Below are positions 1 to 6,384 of a stretch of 42,585 nt of DNA, piece by piece. A program made the position numbers and the translations under genes. The stretch comes from Chitinispirillales bacterium (GTDB lineage: Bacteria > Fibrobacterota > Chitinivibrionia > Chitinivibrionales > Chitinispirillaceae), in the NCBI GenBank assembly GCA_031281225.1, contig JAITFQ010000001.1, forward strand, positions 1-42,585, read 5' to 3'. Within the stretch, counting starts at the first letter, position 1; each line of letters opens with the position of its first letter. Below the pieces are notes generated by a model, which saw nothing but the letters and a program-made list of their open reading frames with translations, was not told the origin of the DNA and made no database searches.

Positions 1-4
1 CCGT

Positions 5-406
5 ATGCAGAAGTATCTCAGGAACAACAAAGGTTTTACCTTGGTTGAAGTAATTGTCGTGGCGGTGATCGTGTTGATTTTGGCGGCGGTGGCGATACCG
101 CTGTATAATGGGTATATCCAGGACGCGAGAGTGGCGTCGGTGGAGAATGCGGCTGGGGCTGTTGCTAGTGCTATGGGTGCGGCCGTACAAACGGGACAGA
201 TTGGTACTGGTGGTGTTACTTGGACGCCTACGGGTGTTACGGGCCTCACTAACGCCGCAGTACCGCTCACAATCACAGCGGCTGGTGGTAGGACGAACCA
301 AATTTTGATTCCGAAGGATATACAAATGGAAATTGGCAGTACTACGGTGACGGCGACTCATATGAGGAGTACTAGTGTGACTGCAGGTGTTCAGTTTGGC
401 ATGTAA
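5..406 (+). CDS. Type IV pilin-like protein (prepilin N-terminal methylation motif)
   Basis: A 133-residue protein opening with a short basic leader followed by the class III prepilin signal GFTLVEV. Prepilin peptidase would cut between Gly10 and Phe11 and methylate the new Phe; Glu at position +5 of the mature protein is present. A single hydrophobic helix (about residues 11-32) would anchor it in the inner membrane before assembly. The rest is Gly/Thr/Ala-rich and small, as in minor pilins or type II secretion pseudopilins. No pilus-assembly genes lie in the window, so pilin and pseudopilin cannot be told apart. Only four bases precede the ATG, so its RBS and any upstream partner are not visible. 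The call of a prepilin-like protein is firm; its apparatus is unknown. Confidence 0.85.
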   Translation: MQKYLRNNKGFTLVEVIVVAVIVLILAAVAIPLYNGYIQDARVASVENAAGAVASAMGAAVQTGQIGTGGVTWTPTGVTGLTNAAVPLTITAAGGRTNQILIPKDIQMEIGSTTVTATHMRSTSVTAGVQFGM

Positions 407-436
407 TTAGCGCTATCGTTGTATGTTTAATCCCGC

Positions 437-464
437 CCCCAGCCGCCATTCTTGGCGGTTGGGG
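437..464 (+). terminator. GC-rich hairpin after the pilin gene
   Basis: An 11-bp stem (437-447 with 454-464, one G-U pair, 6-nt loop) lies 31 bp after the pilin stop codon. It is strong enough to be a transcription terminator, but no clean T-run follows, so it may instead be an mRNA-stabilising 3' end. The rest of the gap to 645 holds no recognisable gene; a short open frame about 463-579 resembles nothing I know. Confidence 0.5.
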
Positions 465-645
465 TACTTTGGGGCGGATTGGGGATAATTGGGATTTCCG
501 TTATGTGGTAGCTGCGGCAATGGAAACCGTGAATGAAAGATGGTATATAGCTTCGACAGAATCGGTCATTAATATGTAGAAAGCAAAACTTCCGCTGTTA
601 GACTAAACGAAACTTAACATCAACAGAAACAAGGAGCATCCAAAA

Positions 646-2046
646 ATGTCTATGAAAATAGAAAAATCAGCTGGAGTCAATGAATCAGAAAATATATTGT
701 CAGAATTATGTGACAGGACTTTTTTAAAAATATGGAATTATGCCAATCCTTATAAAAATAAACCCGGGGGTAAAACTCATGCGGAATTTTGTGATAACGT
801 CGCTATATTTGAAAACCATATTTTCATTTTTTTTGTTAGAAACAAAAAATTCACCCCTAATTCTAAATTTGGTCTTAAAGTCGAATGGAATAGATTCCAT
901 AAAGAGGTTATTGAACAACAAATAAGAGCATGTTATGGGGCAGAACGCTATATTAAGAATGGGGGTAAGTTATACTTACGTTCGGGTGAGGAGTTACCAA
1001 TAAAATATGATTTAGATGAAATAAATATACATAAAATTATTATAGCACATGGTGTAGAAGATGCATGCCTTAATTTTTCTGAAGAAAACATTTATGGAAG
1101 CTTAGCTATTAGTTACAATAAATTAGTTGATGATAAATTTTCGGATAAATCAGCCCCACCATTCTGTGTGAGATTACCGAGTGAAAACCCCATTCATGTT
1201 TTCGATTCACACAATTTAGAAATAATGTTAAAGGAGTTGGACACATTTCATGATTTTAAAAACTATATTGTGCAAAAAGAAAAAATTATAAGTGAAAAAG
1301 TATGCCTTATTTACGGCGGAGAAGAGGATTTGTTAGCACATTATCTTTTGAATAATACCCATTTCGTTGATATGAAAAACGATACGGGGCTTTGTGTGGC
1401 ACAAGGATGGTGGCATGAGTTCGTTAAATCATCCAAATATCAGGCAATAAAGGAAAAAAACAAGATATCATACTTTTGGGACGAATTGATTAATGAACTT
1501 TGCGCGTCTGCGTTAAAAGGTGAATTATTAGGGAATGCAAATTTTTTCACAAAAGACAATGGTATTTATGAAATGGCCAGCGAGCCACGGGTTGCCAGGA
1601 GAATATTATCAGAAAAGATGGTCGGTGCTATTGAAAAATTCCAAAATGATACGACAAAATACCACGTAATAATAGCATTAAACTCGCCTCGAACTAATGT
1701 AAGCTTAAGCTATGTTTTTCTTCAATATAGAATGAAGTTTGAAGAAAAACCACATAGTGAAGAGGAAATCGGTAGCGCATGTAGTGAAATTTTGGAAATA
1801 GCATGTGGCGTAACAAAGCCATTATTGCCGAAAGATGAAAAAATCGTTGGCATAGGAATGTTTACGGTGGAATACCATCTTGATACGACGAAGCAGGTTT
1901 ATACAACAAAAAGCGTTCTTTTAATGGATTGTTCTAGTTGGAATAAAGAAAGAGAAGAATATTACAACGAGAAAAATAAATCTATTTTGTGCAAATTTGG
2001 ATTTAGTGTAAATCCATCGAATCAATCACGGAGACAACCACTTTGA
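646..2046 (+). CDS. AT-rich uncharacterised protein with possible PD-(D/E)XK-like N-terminal motif
   Basis: A 466-residue soluble protein with no signal peptide or membrane segment. The ATG at 646 is preceded by AAGGAG at 631-636. Around residues 45-100 it shows E-x-x-D, then a strand rich in Ile/Phe/Val ending in Lys/Arg (EFCDNVAIFENHIFIFF), and then a helix of the form W-x-R-F-x-K-E-V-x-x-Q-I-x-x-A-x-R. This pattern recalls PD-(D/E)XK nuclease-like proteins of unknown role, but the match is by eye only. The gene is strikingly AT-rich compared with the flanking mid-GC genes, which suggests recent transfer. It overlaps the next gene by 4 nt (TTGA), so the two may be translationally coupled. 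That it is a real gene is well supported; any function is a guess. Confidence 0.75.
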   Translation: MSMKIEKSAGVNESENILSELCDRTFLKIWNYANPYKNKPGGKTHAEFCDNVAIFENHIFIFFVRNKKFTPNSKFGLKVEWNRFHKEVIEQQIRACYGAERYIKNGGKLYLRSGEELPIKYDLDEINIHKIIIAHGVEDACLNFSEENIYGSLAISYNKLVDDKFSDKSAPPFCVRLPSENPIHVFDSHNLEIMLKELDTFHDFKNYIVQKEKIISEKVCLIYGGEEDLLAHYLLNNTHFVDMKNDTGLCVAQGWWHEFVKSSKYQAIKEKNKISYFWDELINELCASALKGELLGNANFFTKDNGIYEMASEPRVARRILSEKMVGAIEKFQNDTTKYHVIIALNSPRTNVSLSYVFLQYRMKFEEKPHSEEEIGSACSEILEIACGVTKPLLPKDEKIVGIGMFTVEYHLDTTKQVYTTKSVLLMDCSSWNKEREEYYNEKNKSILCKFGFSVNPSNQSRRQPL

Positions 2047-4259
2047 GTAGTGCCACAATTTCGTCTTTCATAGACCATTTCAACTTTCTATCAACTACAA
2101 CTATGGCCTTTTTCGCCCTCTACGCCCTCGCCGCCCTCGCGGTTGGGAAATTTTCGCCAAATGCTTTTAAGGGTAAGCATTTCATAAAGGCTTTCGGCCT
2201 TGCCCTGTTATTCGCGTTTGTTTTAGAAGCTACTGTTTTCAATTACCCGTCCCATCTGAAACATTTTGCCGGCGCGGAGTTTCACACTACGGAAGTTTCC
2301 CCGCAAGACTCCACAATTTTATTCACCACCGACCCCACCGTTTCAGCCAAAAGGGTATTTAAGCCAAAGGAAACCATAGACAGCAGGGGCAACAAAGACA
2401 GCGTGATGGCTACCGACGAGATAGTTTTCGAAAATCTTAACAGAAAAATCACTTCTTTACATATAAAACCAATTTTCGGCAGCGATGATGTTCTGGCACT
2501 TTATATCAAGGCTACCGACGAATTTGACACCCGCGGATTTATAAAGGTTTTACACAGGGGTTTTCCGCATGATAATCATATCCCTCTTCAATATTTTGGA
2601 AAAGTTTCTAAACTGTCGGTTCAACTATTGGGAGCTACGGGTGAATTTTCTCAGATTACCGTGAATAAACAGATACCTTTTTATTTTAGCGGCCTCAGAA
2701 TTTTCGCCGTCGCCTGCCTGTTTTTCGCGATTATTTTGTTCGCCCGCAAAAAATTACGTGCCAAGGTTGTCTACCTGTTATTTGAGTATAAATTTAATCC
2801 GTCAGACAAAAAACAGAATTTTATTTACGTGTTTGCGGTTATATTAATACTTCTTTTTTCGGGTATCACCGCTTTTACCTCAACTTCAAAATTTTGGCGG
2901 GAAGAATATATAGGCGATTGGCAGTACAATATATTCTTAGTCGACGCGCTTCTTGCGGGCAGGACGTATCTTGACGCCGGCCGTCCCGAAATGTTACAAA
3001 TCGCCGAGCGTCCTTATGATCTTCAATGGTTAGGAGAAAACAATTTCAGGGCAGACGATTGGTGGTACGGCGACTGGGCTTACCATGAAGGTAAGTTTTA
3101 CTCTTATTTCGGCGTCGTCCCGGCGGTAATTCTTTTTGCTCCGTACAAGCTAATCACCGGAAATTATTTGCCAAACTACGCCGGGATATTCATATTTATC
3201 GCGATTTCCATAATTTTGATGGCGTTACTATGGCGGCATTGCGTTAAAAAATATATGCCTGACGCCAAATTCATATTTTATTTGCTCGGCTTTCTAACAC
3301 TATTTTTTGCAAGCGCGCTATTCGCCCCTTTGAGATTTACACGGTTTTATTCTATCGTCTCAGCCGGCGGTTTTATGTTTACTGTTGCCGGAATTTTGCT
3401 ACTGCTTAAATCCGTCGACCGCGAGCGGCTAAACAGCTTTAAGCTGTTTTTTGCTTGCCTGTGCTTCGCGTTAGCGGTCGGGTGCCGCCCCAATCTGGTT
3501 TTTATATCAATCCTTGTTCCTGTGGTTTTGTGGAGATACAGGTCGTTTAAGGCTGCGGTAGTTGTTATGATTCCATATATAATAGTTGCTATCCCGCTGT
3601 GCTATTACAATTATATCCGTTTCGGGTCTATACTCGATTTTGGGTTTAAGTACAACATGACTAACGTTAATACCGGCGGGTACAATCTGTTAAACCCGAT
3701 AGACAGAGTTTTGAATACATTCGTTAATTCCGTATCCTACCTGTTTTCCTTGAACAGATATTCGCATCTTTTTCCGTTTGTTGAGTGCCACCCCGAGGGA
3801 AATTTTGCAAGGTGGGGAGTAAAAAGATTTTATGACAAGGGTGTCGGGATAATAAATTTCCCGATAGTGTTCTTTTGGGTTTTATATTTCAAAAGTTTAT
3901 TTACCAAAAAAGAAAACAAACCGCGGACATTTTACCTGTCAACCACATTTTTGATTATCACCGCCATTACGATATTTTTAAATTCGTGGCTTGTAGGAGT
4001 GTCCGGCAGGTACACGATAGACTTTGCATTCTTTCTCATTCTTCCGTCAATAATATATGCTTACTATTGGTGCAATAGTCAAACATGTTGCGATAATCAA
4101 AGCCGAAAGCGTTTGGAAGTTACATATACATTGCTTGCTGCGAGCATATTTGTGGGCTTATTCCTATTCGCAACCAACGTAACAAACGACGCAACGCCGG
4201 GTAATCCGGTATTGTATCGCTATCTTCAGTATTCGTTGGGGTTTATTAATAATTTTTAG
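2043..4259 (+). CDS. Multi-pass membrane protein, GT-C glycosyltransferase-like
   Basis: A 738-residue integral membrane protein with about ten or more hydrophobic segments. One lies near the N-terminus (about 20-60), then comes a large extracytoplasmic domain (about 65-215), and the rest are clustered from about 220 to the C-terminus. The acidic/aromatic loop containing DDWWYGDWAYHEGKFYSYFG resembles the long loop of uncharacterised GT-C-fold proteins, which use lipid-linked sugars, so a glycosyl or glycan-chain transferase is the best guess. The start is TTG, overlapping the upstream stop by 4 nt, with GGAG at about 2030-2033. An ATG at 2103 is an alternative, giving 718 residues. It is less AT-rich than its upstream neighbour, so the coupling may be recent. 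Substrate unknown. Confidence 0.75.
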   Translation: MSSATISSFIDHFNFLSTTTMAFFALYALAALAVGKFSPNAFKGKHFIKAFGLALLFAFVLEATVFNYPSHLKHFAGAEFHTTEVSPQDSTILFTTDPTVSAKRVFKPKETIDSRGNKDSVMATDEIVFENLNRKITSLHIKPIFGSDDVLALYIKATDEFDTRGFIKVLHRGFPHDNHIPLQYFGKVSKLSVQLLGATGEFSQITVNKQIPFYFSGLRIFAVACLFFAIILFARKKLRAKVVYLLFEYKFNPSDKKQNFIYVFAVILILLFSGITAFTSTSKFWREEYIGDWQYNIFLVDALLAGRTYLDAGRPEMLQIAERPYDLQWLGENNFRADDWWYGDWAYHEGKFYSYFGVVPAVILFAPYKLITGNYLPNYAGIFIFIAISIILMALLWRHCVKKYMPDAKFIFYLLGFLTLFFASALFAPLRFTRFYSIVSAGGFMFTVAGILLLLKSVDRERLNSFKLFFACLCFALAVGCRPNLVFISILVPVVLWRYRSFKAAVVVMIPYIIVAIPLCYYNYIRFGSILDFGFKYNMTNVNTGGYNLLNPIDRVLNTFVNSVSYLFSLNRYSHLFPFVECHPEGNFARWGVKRFYDKGVGIINFPIVFFWVLYFKSLFTKKENKPRTFYLSTTFLIITAITIFLNSWLVGVSGRYTIDFAFFLILPSIIYAYYWCNSQTCCDNQSRKRLEVTYTLLAASIFVGLFLFATNVTNDATPGNPVLYRYLQYSLGFINNF

Positions 4260-4293
4260 AAGGCTTTGTCTATATCAAGTGTTAGAAAAATAT

Positions 4294-4320
4294 TTGCCCC
4301 TATTATCCCCCATGTATTAT
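4294..4320 (+). promoter_or_regulatory. Promoter-like element (TTGC / TATTAT) before the antitoxin gene
   Basis: TTGCCC at 4294-4299 and TATTAT at 4315-4320 are separated by 15 bases, the last of which read CCCCCATG. The same arrangement, with the same 15-base spacing and the same 42-base distance to the start codon, occurs at 4835-4861 before the phosphatase gene. The spacing is shorter than a standard sigma-70 promoter, so the assignment is tentative. Confidence 0.35.
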
Positions 4321-4362
4321 ATTACTCTGTGTAAACATATTTTTCCCTCAAAGGAGGTCAAA

Positions 4363-4593
4363 ATGGCGGTTTTGACGGTGAGTGATACGTTATTACGAGA
4401 TGTAGATAGGTTTGCCGGCGAGAAATTAAGCCGCGAGGAGTTTGTTGGCGAGGCTACAGAGATACACATCCGCAGAAAAGCATGGGAGCAAATCCGTAGC
4501 TGGGGGCGTGAGTTGACCGCGTCTGGAGTTACAGAAAAGGATATAAGTGAAGCTATAAAAGAAGTTCGGGCGGATAAGAGGAATCGCGGATAA
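4363..4593 (+). CDS. Ribbon-helix-helix-type antitoxin (orphaned VapB/CopG-like)
   Basis: A 76-residue protein starting at the ATG at 4363, which has an excellent AAGGAGG RBS (4351-4357). A longer reading from an upstream TTG at 4279 has no such RBS and is rejected. The N-terminus (MAVLTVSDTLLRDVDRFA) has the beta-strand plus helix pattern of RHH antitoxins that bind operator DNA and their cognate PIN toxin. It is followed by a charged C-terminal tail of the toxin-binding kind. Directly downstream lies only the C-terminal tail of a PIN-domain toxin, in another frame, so the antitoxin has lost its functional partner. It may still act as a DNA-binding repressor or counter related toxins. Family assignment is by pattern. 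Confidence 0.7.
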   Translation: MAVLTVSDTLLRDVDRFAGEKLSREEFVGEATEIHIRRKAWEQIRSWGRELTASGVTEKDISEAIKEVRADKRNRG

Positions 4594-4693
4594 TTGTATC
4601 ATAACCGGCGATAAAGACCTGCTCGTACTTAAAGAGTGCAACGGCATTAAAATATTCACCGCCAAAGAATATCTTGAAATCGTGAATCCGTAA
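4583..4693 (+). pseudogene. C-terminal remnant of a PIN-domain toxin (VapC-like)
   Basis: In the frame one base off the antitoxin frame, the sequence reads ADNCIITGDKDLLVL, then a GIKIFTAKEYLEIVNP-type ending and TAA at 4691-4693. The I-[IV]-T-G-D-x-D-L-L motif is the hallmark of the third acidic patch and C-terminus of PIN ribonucleases. About the first 100 residues, including the first catalytic Asp, are missing. The remnant begins within the last codons of the antitoxin gene. The simplest explanation is a deletion that removed most of the toxin gene. No usable start codon is seen, so it is not expected to be expressed. Confidence 0.75.
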
Positions 4694-4834
4694 CTTTTGT
4701 GTAAACCGGCGTCAAGGCGTCAAATCGGGGAGGATACCTCGCGTTTCTTGTGCTCCGTTTGCCCTCTCCTCTCGGTTCAGACGGAGTTGATATGACGTTT
4801 TCAGGTGTTGTTTTTCTCCCCGGGTCGATTATGC

Positions 4835-4861
4835 TTGCTTATCAAGACCCCCATGTATTAT
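4835..4861 (+). promoter_or_regulatory. Promoter-like element (TTGC / TATTAT) before the alkaline phosphatase gene
   Basis: TTGCTT at 4835-4840 and TATTAT at 4856-4861, with CCCCCATG just before the second box, form the twin of the element at 4294-4320. The start codon of the phosphatase gene is 42 bases after the second box in both cases. No hairpin or other operator is visible nearby. Nothing else was recognised in the gap 4694-4834. Confidence 0.35.
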
Positions 4862-4903
4862 TTTATGAGATTCTAAAACAAAATATCAAAAGGAGCAAGC
4901 ACT

Positions 4904-6277
4904 ATGCGTGAAAACAGAACATTTACAGGAAGGTTTTTTACATCCGCCCTCTGCGCCGCCGCTTTGGCTTTGATTTCTTGCGCCGGTAAGCAGCGTATGG
5001 CCGTGTCGGACGCGGTTGCGCCGGATACAATTGCGTTGTATGAGGTTACGCAGGACACGATTACGCAAGATACCGCCGTACAGGAGGCGGTTGCTGCAGA
5101 AACGGTTGAACCGGCGCCCAAATATGTGTTTCTCTTCATAGGCGACGGGATGGGCTTTTCGCATATCGCGGCCGCGGAGGCGTATCTGGCGGCTTCCACA
5201 GGAAGTATCGGAAACGTCAGCCTCTCGTTTACGGAATTTCCTACCATGGGGATGGCGACCACTTACTCGGCCAATTCCTATATAACGTGTTCATCGGCGG
5301 CCGGCACCGCGCTTTCTACAGGCGTGAAAACTGATAATAACAGGCTCAACGTAACGCCCGAAGGCGAAACGCTCAGAAGCATTGCTTACGACCTGCAAGA
5401 CGCGGGATACAGGATCGGAATCGCCACCAGTGTCAGTATCGATCACGCCACCCCGGCGGCTTTTTTCGCGAGTGACACAAGTCGTGGCAGCTACTACAAC
5501 ATCGCCGCCCAACTCGCGCCGTCAGGTTTTGATTTCTTCGCCGGCTCGGGCTTTTTGCAGCCGGTAAAAGAGGTGGAAGGAAGCGAGGAAAACATATACG
5601 CTCAAATCCAGCAAGCCGGCTACGCCGTCGTCCGCACGCCAGAAGAGCTGGAACAGGCGCCCGCCTCCTCAAAAATGGTGATGGTGCAGGAAGAGGAACA
5701 CGATAACGCGGCGCTTGTCATCGCGGTTAACCGTAAAAACACAGACGGCCACGGATGGACACTCGCCGATTTTACGAGAACGGGTATCGACCGCCTCACC
5801 GATTCGGCGGGTTTTTTCTTTATGGTTGAGGGCGGTCAAATCGATTGGATGGCGCACAACAACGACGCGGTCGCGCTGATATATGAAGTAATTGATTTTT
5901 CAAAAGCGATAGAATTAGCCATAGAGTTTTACAAAAAGCACCCCGACGAAACGCTGATTGTGGTGACAGCCGACCACGAAACCGGCGGGCTTGCGCTGGG
6001 GTACTACACCATCCCCTACGAACTCCACCCCACACCCGAGGTCATGCACACGCAAACGGGAAGAACGCCGCTTAATACGGACGAGGAAAAACTGATAAAA
6101 GCTTTGCCGGTAGTCAGAGAACTGAGCGGGCAGTCGGGATTCAGCTGGACCACCGCCGCACACACAGGCGGAGCCGTTCCGGTATTCGCGATAGGCGCGG
6201 GGAGCGAGCGGTTCAGGGGAAAAATGGATAATACCGATATCCCGAAAAGGATTCGGGAACTGATGATTCGGGAATAA
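4904..6277 (+). CDS. Lipoprotein alkaline phosphatase (PhoA superfamily)
   Basis: A 457-residue phosphomonoesterase that would release phosphate from organic phosphates outside the inner membrane. Residues 1-26 form a lipoprotein signal ending in the lipobox LISC (Cys26). A Thr/Val/Ala-rich linker (about 30-70) follows, then the alkaline phosphatase fold. Metal and catalytic motifs are visible: IGDGMG (Asp81), the nucleophile segment ITCSSAAGTALSTG (Ser130 by alignment; Cys stands where E. coli has Asp101, as in some relatives), GGQIDWMAHNND, TADHETGG and TAAHTGG. The RBS AAAAGGAG lies just before ATG 4904. No Pho-box was recognised, so phosphate control is not shown. Family assignment is secure; the anchoring membrane (inner or outer) is inferred. 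Confidence 0.93.
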   Translation: MRENRTFTGRFFTSALCAAALALISCAGKQRMAVSDAVAPDTIALYEVTQDTITQDTAVQEAVAAETVEPAPKYVFLFIGDGMGFSHIAAAEAYLAASTGSIGNVSLSFTEFPTMGMATTYSANSYITCSSAAGTALSTGVKTDNNRLNVTPEGETLRSIAYDLQDAGYRIGIATSVSIDHATPAAFFASDTSRGSYYNIAAQLAPSGFDFFAGSGFLQPVKEVEGSEENIYAQIQQAGYAVVRTPEELEQAPASSKMVMVQEEEHDNAALVIAVNRKNTDGHGWTLADFTRTGIDRLTDSAGFFFMVEGGQIDWMAHNNDAVALIYEVIDFSKAIELAIEFYKKHPDETLIVVTADHETGGLALGYYTIPYELHPTPEVMHTQTGRTPLNTDEEKLIKALPVVRELSGQSGFSWTTAAHTGGAVPVFAIGAGSERFRGKMDNTDIPKRIRELMIRE

Positions 6278-6284
6278 TATAACC

Positions 6285-6309
6285 GTTGCCTGAGCTTGTC
6301 GAAGGCAAC
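6285..6309. repeat. REP-like short palindrome (CTGAGCTTGTCGAAG core)
   Basis: GTTGCCT (6285-6291) pairs perfectly with AGGCAAC (6303-6309) around an 11-base loop. The core CCTGAGCTTGTCGAAGG is a short sequence I recall as being scattered through intergenic regions of many bacterial genomes. Only one copy was noticed here. It lies 8 bases past the phosphatase stop and has no T-run, so a terminator role is uncertain. Confidence 0.5.
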
Positions 6310-6344
6310 ATCACAAGCGGGAATAAGTATGTCTGATAAAATTA

Positions 6345-6353
6345 TGTTATAAT
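6345..6353 (+). promoter_or_regulatory. Extended -10 promoter before the TonB-receptor gene
   Basis: TGTTATAAT at 6345-6353 is a perfect extended -10 element (TG-N-TATAAT). No good -35 box stands 17 bases upstream, which is common for extended -10 promoters. The start would fall near 6360, leaving a leader of about 25-45 bases. Confidence 0.5.
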
Positions 6354-6384
6354 GACTTAAAATGTTTTGTATTGGATGTGAAAA

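Noticed and set aside
463-579. Short open frame with protein-like sequence between pilin and the AT-rich gene
   Set aside because: Only about 35 codons, overlaps the hairpin, no start or RBS, and no known family; not listed as a gene.
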